Positions 23,038-35,000 of a DNA stretch of 64,000 nucleotides are shown here, piece by piece. Made by a program: the position numbers and the translations under genes. The notes below the pieces were generated by a model that made no database searches, had not been told where the DNA came from, and saw only the letters and a program-made list of their open reading frames with translations. Location of the stretch: NCBI GenBank assembly GCA_026545225.1, contig CM048850.1:9701501-9765500 (forward strand), given 5' to 3'. How positions within the stretch are numbered: the first letter of the stretch is position 1; every line of letters starts with the position of its first letter. The stretch is from Cornus controversa (Eukaryota > Streptophyta > Magnoliopsida > Cornales > Cornaceae).

Positions 23038-26000
23038 CCATGTCAGGATTGCCATACGGAATTGGGGGCTAACTAATAAGCAGTCTCACCAATATATATA
23101 CGGCATGTCAGGATTGCCTTTTTATAATTATATTTTGTTATTGTTCGTTATTATGTAAAATTGTTCATCAATTAAGTTATAAGTATGGAATTTGTGTGGT
23201 TTTCATGTAGTTTAGGTCGTTTGGATTGTGTATTTATCATATAATTTAGGTTATTTGGATGAGAGATGACTGGTTTATCAATTCTCTGATTGGGATGTAG
23301 TAGAGAGGACTTGCTCGTGGGTTTAACCCACTCTTTGTTGATATTTTAGGACATAGGCAGTTCCAGCCACAATGTTGAGGGCTTTCTTATTTCTCGTAAC
23401 TCGTGATCATCTATTCTTTCCAGTTGTTCATTGTAGGGACTCTATCTTTAATTATTAGATTTCTTTGGATTTTGTCAACATTGATTTATGGATTTGGTTT
23501 AGGGGTCCTTGGTTTACTTGATTCCTGAGTTGTATTTAATTGAGGATTTTTGGTATATACTTTGAATTAAATTACAAAATAGCTATGGAGATTTATGGTT
23601 CGGAATCTATTATTTATTAGATTTTCTTTCTGCTAATAAATTCCTTCTTTATTGCATCTTGTACTCTATGCTTGTTTATTATCATATGTTGATATTTTCT
23701 AATTTTTGTGAATAAGTTTGGCCAACTTATGCATAGAAATTAGGGGGTGTCACAGATAGTGGAGTTGAAAATAATTAATGGGCTTATTAAATGGGTCAAG
23801 AGTTGAAAATCCATTTAATGGGCCTATTAGAACCAAGTCTTGGATAAGCCCATCTAGATCTCACTCCTAGCCTTACTCGGAGAGCAAGCAAGGAGTTTGT
23901 GTAGGAAAAGGATAGAGAGATGGTGGGCGGCCACCCCTCTCCTATATATGTGTGATGTGTGAGATAGTGTATCTTTTACAAGACAACTCATTCTCTCTCT
24001 CTCTCTAAGTACCTAGGGTTTCTACACAACTCTTTTGGAGACCACTCTTCCATAGCTTGTGGATTTCATCAAGGTCATAGGAATGAAGATTTGGGGGCTG
24101 TTTTATCATATTATAACTTGAAGAAAAGAAGTGTTCTCGCATTGACAATCAATAGTCCGTCCCAAGGTGCTAATATTTTTGTTCTTTTCATAGTGATTCG
24201 CAAAAACAAGTGGGAATTAACTTTTTGCTTCTGCTGTTAAAACCTGTTTTCTAACACTCACAATCCTCCTCACCACAGAAGCCAGAAACAGGAAGAGAGA
24301 TATAAAGTAGGGAGACTCAAAAGGGTACACTTCAGCAAAGTAAACGCCTCCCCTTCGATAGATATTGTTTCTTCCAGCCACCAGCCAACCGCCTCTCAAA
24401 CCACTGCACTACTGGATCCCAAGACATAACTCTCCTCAACTGAACCCCAACGGTGCCAAAATATACCAGCGGAAAAGTACTAAAACTGCAACCTAAGATA
24501 CTGGCCAGCTGATCAATCTCCCCCACAAGCACTATCTCACTTTTCCCATGGTTAATTTTTAGCCTCAAGACCACCTGGAAGAACACCAAGACCCCTCGCA
24601 GAAACCTCAACTGACTCTCATCAGCATCACAAGACACAATGGTATCATCCGCAAATAGCAAATGAGAGATCTCTATCTGGCTCGAAGGATCCTTGCTAAC
24701 CCTAAAGTCTCTGAAGTAACCCAACTCCCCTGCTCTCCTCAATAGCCTATTGAATGCCTCCATCACAATGATGAAGAGGAAGGGAGATAAGGGGTCTCCC
24801 TGCCTCATGCCTCTCGAACTGCCAAAGAAACCAAACGGAACACCATTCACCACCACTCATAATCACACCTTAGAGATACAAAATCAAATCCATCCCCTCC
24901 ACCTCACACAAAACCCCATCCTCTCCAGGACACATATTAAGAAGTCCCAACTCGCATGGTCATAAGCTTTCTCCACATCAAGCTTACACACCACCCTGCC
25001 TCACCACCACTACTGAATATGGCATCCACGCACTTGCTAGCCACCAATATCAAATCCAGAAACTGGCTGTCACCAACAAACGCATTCTGGGACTCTAAAA
25101 TAACCCCATTAAGAACTGATCCTCTTTCTCCAAATCAGACGAAGTGCCAAATCCACCCTCCGAATCTGCCACAACGGTAGATTCAATATCATCTACTATC
25201 CTTCCCAAAAAAATTCAACCCCACTTTATAGTTGATTAATCTCTACCAACACTTTATTTTCAGCTGAACCATCTCAATTCCATCTAGTTCCATCCATGTT
25301 ACTGCGCAATCTTAACTCAGCCAAAAGGGCTGATACCGAGTCTTGCCGAAGCCACAGTTGAACCCCTTGTTCAACACAAAGTGTTACAATTCTGTCTTCC
25401 TTACCAATCATGTAACGCCCCACCCTATCCCGACACAATATTGTCCGCTTTTGGTTCCCCCGGACCAGAGACTTCCCAGGGGGTCACCCATCCTGGGAAG
25501 TCTCTGGTCCGGGGGAACCAAAAGCGGACAATATTGTCTCGGGATAGGGTGGGGCGTTACAAATGGTATCAGAGCCTGACCCAGCCGGAAGTGTGCCGAC
25601 GGGGACGTCGGGCCTCCTAGGGGGGTGGATTGTGGTGACCCTTGTGGGCGGGTGTGATGTGGGCGGGTGCGAGACACTGGGCGAGCTACCACACTGGCAG
25701 GCTACAGGGTGCTCAATCCCACATCGCCTGGGTGTGGAATGGGGAAGTATTATATGTATGATTATCACCCTTCTATGAAACAACGCGTTTTAAAGCCGTG
25801 ATGGTTGTGAACCCACCAGAACTCCACAGTTAAGCGTGCTTAGCTGGGAGTAGTACCAGGATGGGTGACCCCCTGGGAAGTCTCTGGTTTGGGGGAACCA
25901 AAAGCGGACAATATTGTGTCGGGATAGGGTGGGGCGTTACAAATCAGATCCCCCATAGACCCATGGCATAGATTACCAAGAGACTTTTGCCCTATTGTCA

Positions 26001-29000
26001 TGGTGAACACCATCCGCGTATTATTTTCCATTGTTGCGATTCATTCTTGGCCACCATTTTAACTAGATGTCAAGAATGCCTTTCTTAATGGTGACTTGCA
26101 GGAGGAGGTGTATATGGTTCCCCCAACGAGTTTTGCTCTCCTGCTCATTCTAGGATGGTCTGTCGTCTTTGTCGTTCCTTGTATAGCCTAAAGCAGTCCC
26201 CTCGATCTTGGTCTGATCACTTTAACATTGACATGCTCTCGTCTGGTTTCCATTAGAGTACAACTGATCATAACTTGTTCTTATGCCATTCAGGCATTAA
26301 GACAGTTGTTCTCATTGTGTATATGGATGATATTGTTCTTATCAGAGATGACACTGCCGGGATTGTTGAGGTTAAGAGCTATCTTGGTCGCCAGCTTGAT
26401 ATTAAGGATCTTGGTCCCCTTATGTACTTCTTGGGCATTGAGGTGGCTCACTCCATGGCTGACATTTTCATCTCTTGGCGCAAGTATGCTCTTGACTTGC
26501 TTTGTGCTTTTGGCCAGCTTGGCGCTCGTCCTGCTGATACTCTGATTGAGGAGAATCATCGGTTGGCTGATTTTGAAGGAGAGTTATTGTCAGATGTTGG
26601 TCAGTATTGCAGCTTGTTGGGTAGCTAATTTACCTATCCATGTCACGACTTGACATTGCTTATGACGTGAGTGTCGTGAGTCAATTCATACACTTCCTTG
26701 CAGAATCATTGGGGTGTCCGTGCCATGGTATTTTGTTTTCCAATCATAGTCACTTACAAATGTTGATTATCTACGATCAATTTCAGATAGGAGGTCGACT
26801 TCTGGCTATTGCACTACTGTTGGTGGCAGCTTGGTTAATTGGTGCAATAAGAAGCAAGATGTTATCTCCCGATCAAATGCAGAGGTATAGGGCTGTGTGT
26901 AAGGACCGGGGTTATTTTGACCGGTTCCGGGCGATTTTGGACCGGATAAAAAAAAAAAAATTTCGGATTAAATAAATTCCGGAAAGGGCGTGGATATATT
27001 TCTAGATAAGTGGAAGGTGAGTATATGTATATATATATCTATATATATATATATATACATAGTACCTATATTTATATTAAATTATAAATATAGGGGGGCT
27101 TTATGCAATTACGAAGGAATGTGGGCGCATATGCAAGAATACATGTATTTTGTACATGGTGTAGTATATTATATATATATATATATATGATATATATATA
27201 TATATAATGTGTGGACAAGAAAGAGAAGACCACATGTGTGGTCAGCAAAAGAGGAAAAGAAAAGAAGAAAGAAAAAAAAAAAGGAAAAAGAAAGAGAAGA
27301 GAGAGAAATCGGGGAGAGAGAGAACCGAAGGAGAGAGAGAGACCGAAGGAGAGAAAGGGGCCGCCGACTCCAGCGCCGACGGTGGCCGCGGCTGCCGACT
27401 GCTCGGGCGGTCCTTGCTGGGCCTGTTCACGGCGGTTGTGACTGGCCGTGATGGTGGCTTGCGGTGGATAGCAGCGATGAAGGTTCCACGGACTGGGGTT
27501 TCGGTCGCTGTTGGATTCGCTGGTTCGGTAGGAGCTTCAGCCGGCCGTCGGCGACGGTGGCGAGTGATGGTGGTTCCGGCGGTGGAGCTGGGTCCTCCAC
27601 GGTTGGGGTTTGGGGTTGAGTTCGGCTGGGTTGTGTTCGGTCCGATTGAAGGCAGCAGCGACGGAGGTTGTTCGCGGCTGGGGTTGTGGCTGGGTTCGCT
27701 GGCGGTGGGCCGGCGACGGCGGCGGATGGCGGCTGAGTGGTGATTGAAGGTGGTTGTGACGGCTGGAGGAGGCCGGAGTTGGTTCGGTTTTGGACTGAAC
27801 TCGGCTGGGTTCGGCTTGGCTCGGCCGTAGCGGTCTGGTTGGGCAACGGTGGCAGCGACTGGCTGTGAGGGTCGTTGATGGTGGGCTTCAGTTTTGCTTT
27901 TGGGTTGCCGGCGAGGCACTGTTTGGCTGAGGTTGCAGGTGGGTCAGTGGTTTCAGGGCGGCGGCTGTCCGACGAATGGTGATGGCTGGGTTTGGCCGCC
28001 GGTTTGCTTGTGTGGATCTTCGAATGAGTTCTCACGACTGTTCGGACAGCCCACTTTGGTGACTCCGGGCTTGATAGTCGGACTATGGTAGGCCATGGTT
28101 GTGTCGAGGATGGTGAGCGCCGGTAGGGGTGGTGCTTGGTGGCTGGACAATGGTTGTTTTGGCTTGTTTGGCAGCAAGGTAATGGCTCGGTTAGGGGCTG
28201 TTTTAGCTCGAGTTTGTAGAGCTTATTGTGGCTGATTTGTGGGCTCTCTTTGGTTCGGTTGAGCTGAGCTTGGATTCACGTTGTTGGCTAGTAGTGGTTT
28301 CGGGTGGTGCCGAAACTTGTGGGTTTAGTTGGGCAGCCGTAGCGGTCAAAGGTTGCGGTTGTTTGGGCCAAGAATGACGGCCTCGTGGGCTTGAACTCGG
28401 AATTGGGTTATGATGGGGATTGGACCACGACATGAATTGGGCCAAGCGTGAAATTTGAAAAGGAAACGAGATGGTCCAATGGATTTGTTCGTGTGGGCTT
28501 CGACACAGGACTGGACCGGACCAGACTTGGAAATGGACCGATTTGCAGGCACGGACCGGCTGAGAGCGGGACCTAAGGCAAGTTGATTCTTGCCTCTATC
28601 TCCTACGTATATATTTTAAATACGTCGTTAATTTTACATATGTTCTCTTAATTGTTCATATGTGGTATTTATATATATATATATAGGTGCTTATATATAT
28701 ATATATAAGTGTTGTTATAGTATATATATATATGGGTATATATATATATATATAATTGGGATATTGAAGCATGCTAGATTTAAATGCTTGTGAACATTGT
28801 GATATTTATAGGTGTAGATTGAGCCCATGTCAAACATGCTAAATTATTTTATGTTTAGCTATGTGTTATTGCTTATGCATAGGTGGATTTTATGCATGGA
28901 TTGGAATATGTATGTGATTATATGTTGGAAAATGGTAGAGGTGCATGCTAAACATGATTATAGCCTCAATGAACATTTGAGAAGCATGGTTATGCTAAGT

Positions 29001-32000
29001 GTCATATACGTGCATAATACGTGTATAGGTGATGCAATATGTATATGTTAATATATATATGATGATTAGAATGAATGTTAGACACTTGTGATGAATGTAT
29101 GCATTGAATGAGAGTATGACTATATTTATGCTAATGCATGTGCATATGTGATTTATATGCATGATTTAACATGTACGTGACTACATGTGGGATTACATGA
29201 ATGAAATGCATGCTATCTGTATATAGAGAATGTATGCATGGGTGAAGCATGATAAAAATGTGCTAAAGTTGAAGTGTTTTGCATATGTGAGGTGTTGTGC
29301 AAGTGTTGGAACATGTATGTGCTATATGTATTGGAATGTGGTGAAAAGTATGCTAAATACTTCTTTTTAGTATTCATAAGCATGGGTTGAAGCATGAAAG
29401 TACTATGCTAGGTATATATGCATCCATATTGCATGTATAGGAGGGGAATGACACATACGTGAATGTACGTGGGTTTACATGTATAGGTAATTATATGTGT
29501 GGTTATGCGGAGACGAAACGTACACTATGTTTTCTTAAAACTAGCTTGTACATTGTGAAGCACAAAATTGAATGCTTAGTGTTTATATGTTTGAAATGCA
29601 TATATGGGGCCGTCGTGAGGAAACGGGGAAGTGTGGTTGAATTACCTAGAGTAGGTTAATACTCGGGTATGGTTGTGGTTATAAAGTAGGCAAATCACCC
29701 AGAGTAGGTCAATACTCGGTCACGGTGAGGGTGTTGGAGCGGTTATGTCACCTTGGAGTAGGTAAATACTCGGTGACAGTGGTCTATCCTCCTTGGAGTA
29801 GGTAAATACTCGGTGGCGGTGCTGATATGGTCTAACCACCTTGAACCATCTAAGACTCGGTGACGGTGCTGATATGGTCTAATCATCTTGAGTCAAAATA
29901 GGCTCAGTGGCGGTGCTGATATGGTCTAACCACTTTGAGTCACCTAATACTCGGTGACGGTGCTGATATGGTCTAATCACCTTGAGTAGACAAATAATTG
30001 GTGACGGTGCTGATATGGTCTAATCACCAATGGGCAAACCAAAATATTGCCCCGGAAGTATGACGTTGGCGGAGTAGGTCAAGGTCATAGGATGGTTATC
30101 GGAGTTGTCCTAGGTCACATGATCCTCGGAGCGGGCCAATCATGTGGGGTATCGGATGAGGACCAAGAGTGAGAGTATGTGCAAGCTTTGATGCTTGTCT
30201 TATGTATCGGATTATGACCGTGGAAGGTGAAAAATACATTTATGCTTATGTGTTTATCTGTTAAGCATGTTTTCCTGTTTAAATGCATCTTCATTGCATT
30301 TGGGATTGCTACTTGTCGAGTAGGAAATGTAGTAGATGAATTACATTGGTCATGTAAATGCTTTGACATATATGTTCTATATACATATTGGTGCTGAATG
30401 TTTACTGTTCTCAAACATGTTGAAAATGATTTCTAAAATCATGTATAGTGGATTTTGTATGTTCATATGTGCTAGAGTAGCCATATACATCATTGGTTCA
30501 TGCATGCTAGGTGGGGCATGGTCTTAAATATTGTGATATATTTAAGTGCATAAGTATATTTTTGAGAATATGTGAGGATCGACCTGCTGCAGCGGTGATA
30601 GTACGGTTCTACATACCTTGTTGGGCCTTTGAGCTCACCCCCTCCCAGGTTTTGCAGGTATTGCTGGTTTTGGAGTCAGTTGGGGAAACTGATAGCACCG
30701 GTTACAGAGGTAGTGTTTAGATTACTTAGAATCTGATGTATGTCCAGAACATTGGATAGATAGACGTGTTACATTTGGATTAAATGTATGGAGAGGCTTA
30801 TATTGATTCAGTCCCTTCAATTGTATTTATTCATGTGATGTATGTTTTTAATACGGACATTCAAGGACTGAGGCATGTATATTTATGATTGTTTATGCGT
30901 GTTGTAGAAATATTGGGGGGACACGGGCCCAGAAGTGTCCATTTTTATTGTTTAGATATAAATGCTGGGGGGACACGTGCCCAGAAGTGTCCATATAAAT
31001 TGTGAAGCAGGTATATCATGCCAGGGGCTGATTATTTAGAATGGGTCATGCCCGATTTTCGTAAAAATAATAGGAAATTGAATTGTATGATCAGGTGGAG
31101 GTTATGTCGTGAGGGTGATCTCACGGGGTTCACACCTCGGTTTCCGGGCCTTGGGAATCGGGGCGTGACACTGTGGCTCTTGGAGTATGAGTTGTTATGG
31201 CTGAAAACATTAGTGACAGCATGATAGGATTAAGCACATAGATGTTGGCATGCATATGGTTAGTCTATGCCTGCCTTGTTCTCCTAATCAAGATCGAGGT
31301 TGTTGTTTCTGCTGCAATCGGCAACAATGTAGCGCATAACAATGAGATTTGATGTGACCAAGCTTCCCGCAATGGTCACATCACCCACGCTATCGCCCAG
31401 GAGGAGGGTCAATGTTAGATTTCCGAACTGACTGAGGTTAACAGCACAAACTGCCATAGCAAAGCGGTCAGCAAAAGCAGCACCCGATGGATGAGTCCGA
31501 CAACTCTCATCTAACAACACATAAGAGTATGCATCCTCCAGAGTAGGGAATGAAGTCAAGCCCAACAGATGAACACAAGCATAATCAAACTCGTCGTTCA
31601 ACCCGGCAAGAAACTGAAACACCCAACTCAACTCCACAATCCCCCCATATAAAATTGCATCCTCTGGATCCTTCCAAGAGTGGAAGGAAACATAATATAA
31701 CATATCCTCCCAAATAGCACGAAGCTTGGAGATGTAAGCATGTCGTGAATAGAATACAGCTATAGTCAGTCAACTATTCCTTAATTAGGGTTATATCAAT
31801 TATTCCTTAATTAGGGACAGAATCACTGCTTTCCATATATTGTTGCTTTCTTTATTTTTGTTCTTTAGATTATTATAAATTCAGATTGTAGTCACTCTTT
31901 GAATACATAGTAAAATAGTATATTTCTCTCCTCTCTTTCTAAGATTTCTCTCTCAACTTACCCTATATTATTGACATGGTATTAGACCATTAAGATCCAC

Positions 32001-35000
32001 GTTGAAGACATAACGTAAGAAGCTTCTTCTTCTTCTTTTTTTCTTCTTCCTTTTTTCCTTTTTCAATTTCCTCTCCTCAGTCTTGTACCTACCTCAGTTT
32101 CCCCTTAATTTATTATCTGTTCCTAAACTTACCTCTGCCTTAAACTGCTCAGTAACATTTTATCCTAACCACTGTGTCTTTCAGGATCTAAAAACGAAGA
32201 GGATTATTGGCGAGAGCTTCGCAAAGGATGGTCTCTATTACTTTCAACCGTCTCGCTCATCTATTCCATCTGCACTCCATACCATGACTTCTCCATATCA
32301 GTGGCATTGTCGTCTTGGACATCCTTCGTTAGACAATCTTCGGCATTTAGTTCCCTCTTTACCTTCTTTTTCTAGTTTTGATTGTGAAACTTGTGAGCTT
32401 AGTAAGCATCATAGGACTTCTTTTAAGCTTAGCTCTAATGGGCCTTGTTTGCACCCTTTTGATCTAGTTCACTTCGACGTTTGGGTCCAGCACGAATTAC
32501 TGGTTTGTCTGCTACGCGTTATTTTGTTTCATTTATTGATGACTATTCTCGTTTAACTTGGTTATATATGCTTAAAGATAGATCTCAAGTGTTTCATGCT
32601 TTTAGATCCTTTTATGTTAAAATCACTAATCAATTTGATGCCAAGTTATATATTCTTAGGACTGACAATGCTCTTGAATAAAAAGAAGTTACCTTTCAGC
32701 AATTTCATGAGTAGAGGGGTATGACCCATCAGACTTCCTGTGTTGATACTCCTCAACAAAACGGAATTGCTGAAAGAAAGAATGGACAAATACTTGCTAT
32801 TGCCCGTGCTCCGGTGATCCAAATGAATGTACCTAAATATTTTTGGGCAGATGCAATTCTTACTGCGGCATATCTATTGAATAGAATGCCATCTTGGGTC
32901 CTTAAAAGAAAATCACCTTTTTAGATGATGTTTCCTAATAAAGACCCTTCTCTCTTCCTCCAAAAGTGTTTGGGTGCGTTTGTTTTGTACATAATTTAAA
33001 TCCCATACGGGACAAACTTCACCCTCGAGCTCACAAATGCATATTTTTAGGCTATTCTCGCACTCAAAAAGGATATATGTGTTTCAGCCCTTCTTTGAGA
33101 AAATATTTTGTTTGTACTGATGTAACATTCTTCCAGCATATTCCATATTATTCTAAGGAGGGTAGATAAGTGAAGGAACCTATTTTTCAAGAAACTGTTC
33201 TACCATCTCTGGTTCTTGATACTCCTCCCGCTCCTAGGGTTTATACTCGATGACCTCAAAGGGATACTACTTCTACTCCTCCCACTGGCCTAGACGAACC
33301 TCTTCCGCCACCTACCCCAGCGGTTGAACAAGTAAAGCCTTCCTTGCATCCTCCATCATCTTCCTCGACGCCTAAAGATCCAGTTGTTCATCCTTTCGAG
33401 CCTGATCCTGATCTTCCCATTGCACTTCGCAAAGGTAGAAAGGTTTGTACTGATCATCCCATATATCATTTAGTTTCTTATGGCCATTTGTCATCTTCTT
33501 TTCGAGCTTTCTCTTTATCATTGTTATCTGTTACTATTCCTAAGTCATATAAGGAAGCTCTTTCCCATCCTGGCTGGCGAAAAGCTATGGAAGAGGAAAT
33601 GCATGCCTTGCAATTAAATCATACTTGAGATCTTCTTCCAAAGCCTGTAGGTGCTCATGTTGTTGGCTATTGTTGGGTTTTCACAATGAAACAAAATCCT
33701 GATGGCACTGTTGATCATTTAAAGGCTCGTCTTGTTGCTAAGGGTTTCACTCAGACCTATGGCATTGACTATACTGAGATTTTCTCACATGTGGCTAAGC
33801 TCAACTCTGTTCGCATGATTATCTCTCTTGCTGCCAATCTTGACTGGCCTCTTCATCAACTCGATATCAAAAATGTTTTTCTTCACGGTGATCTTACCGA
33901 GACATTGTACATAGCTCAGCCTCCTAGATTTGAGTCCAAGGGAGAGTGTGTTTGTCATCTCAAGAAATTTATTTATGGACTCAAACAGTCACCTCGTGCA
34001 TGGTTTGATAAGTTTAGCAAGGTTGTGGTTGCTCATGGCATGACTAGGAGTCAAGCTCATCCTTCAGTTTTCTTTAAAAAGACAAAGTATGGCATTGTAA
34101 TTTTGGTGGTCTATGTGGATGACATCGTCATTACTGAGAGTGACAAGGAGGGGAATCAGACCTTGTTTCATCATTTGGGTTTGAATTTTCTCACTAAAGA
34201 TTTGGGCAAATTCTGTTAATTTCTTGGTATTGAGGTTGCTAGATTAAAAAAAGGAATTTGTTTATCTCAGAGAAAATATACTCTTGATCTCTTAAGGGAT
34301 ACAGGTTATCTTGGCTCTAAACCTGCAACAACCCCTATGGAGGTTGGTAACTTGGTTGATGATCCAGAGATGTACAGACGTCTTGTAGGCAAGCTGATTT
34401 ACATAACCATTACTCGTCTATGCATTCAGTGTTGTGAGTCAATTTATTTAGCCCACGAATTCCTCATATAGGCGCAGTTATACAAATTTTGAAGTATCTT
34501 AAGGGGGCTCTGGGATGTGGTCTTTTCTATCAGTCGTCTGGACATTTGCGTATTGAAGGTTATACTGATGTTGATTGGGTAAGTTCTCCCACAGACAGAC
34601 GGTCAACGACTGGTTACTGTACTTTTATAAGAGGCAATCTAGTAACTTGGAAAAGTAAGAAGCAATCGGTTGTGGCACAGTTTAGTGCTGAAGCTGAGTA
34701 CCGTGTCATGGCTCATACTTTCTATGAGCTAACTTGGTTGAGAACTCTATTACAAGAATTTGGGTTTTCAGTTCAAGACCCATCTCTTCTCTATTGTGAT
34801 AACCAGGCAGCTATTCACATTGCCAGTAATCCAGTTTTTGATGAGCGAACCAAGCATATTGAAATTAATTGTCATTTATTCGTTCTAAGGTGACGTCCAA
34901 ATAAATTATGACTTCGTTTGTATCATCCGGTAATCAGTTAGCAGATATCTTTACTAAGGTACTTCCAAAGCATGTCATTGATTCTATCTGCAGTAAGTTG

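Larger units (their letters stand above)
20116..24256 (+). mobile_element. Copia-type solo LTR with a nested solo LTR inside, target duplication CTCAC
   Basis: Starts TGTTGGAATTATATGCC, ends GTTTTCTAACA, flanked by CTCAC at 20111-20115 and 24257-24261. Without the inner insertion (21059-23754) it is about 1.44 kb. A TATA-like CTATATATGTGTG at about 23943 precedes a CT-repeat leader at 23990-24005, so a promoter on the plus strand is plausible. The related LTR at 36121-41475 lacks about 0.8 kb present here (roughly 20230-21030), which may be a further insertion in this copy. Confidence 0.88.
20031..25185 (-). mobile_element. L1-type LINE (LINE-2), truncated at both ends, with nested LTRs
   Basis: Right part (25185-24262) encodes reverse transcriptase on the minus strand. 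The left part (20110-20031) continues the same ORF2 with [20 protein letters not shown] and QICRP. The two are separated by a Copia solo LTR (20116-24256) bounded by CTCAC. The 5' truncation near 25185 is normal for LINEs; the abrupt loss of the 3' part after QICRP near 20031 is not and implies a later deletion. Confidence 0.82.
25411..25941 (+). mobile_element. Cassandra-like TRIM retrotransposon with rearranged 5' LTR, target duplication AATCA
   Basis: Flanked by AATCA at 25406-25410 and 25942-25946. Ends GGGGCGTTACA. A primer-binding site TGGTATCAGAGC (25564-25575) follows the 5' LTR end. The 3' LTR is about 25710-25941 and contains a 5S rRNA-like segment (25811-25880), the hallmark of Cassandra. 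The internal region is about 150 bp and non-coding, so the element relied on proteins of other retrotransposons. The 5' LTR is abnormal: its 5' half is replaced by an inverted copy of its own 3' end. Confidence 0.9.
26898..31170 (+). mobile_element. Very long solo LTR, 4273 bp, target duplication CTGTG
   Basis: Starts TGTAAGGACCGGGGTT, ends GAATCGGGGCGTGACA, flanked by CTGTG at 26893-26897 and 31171-31175. Excision joins the Copia RNase H reading (AEV.GCV to ALGVYELLWLK). Inside: TA-rich tracts (27010-27060, 27160-27205, 28660-28760), a purine-rich stretch (27240-27360), a GC-rich core (27360-28560), a 47-bp tandem array (29660-30035) and a terminal repeat of GGGGGGACACGGGCCCAGAAGTGTCCAT (twice, near 30915 and 30965). 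No retrotransposon protein motif was seen, so it is a solo LTR rather than a whole element. Confidence 0.85.

Noticed and set aside
22466-23118. CRISPR-like array
   Set aside because: Units are contiguous tandem repeats without unique spacers, in plant nuclear DNA and within an LTR.
25408-25783. Overlapping frames of 70-100 codons on both strands at the TRIM
   Set aside because: They arise from the palindrome and the GC-rich internal region. TRIMs are non-coding.
25811-25880. A true 5S rRNA gene
   Set aside because: Only the middle of 5S is present, it lies in a TRIM LTR with primer-binding site and target duplication, and the ends of 5S are missing.
27242-28035. Minus-strand reading frames of 225 and 202 codons in the GC-rich block
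   Set aside because: They overlap in different frames on the same strand, are Pro/Ser/Thr-rich low complexity, have no domain, and lie within a solo LTR. Base composition explains them.
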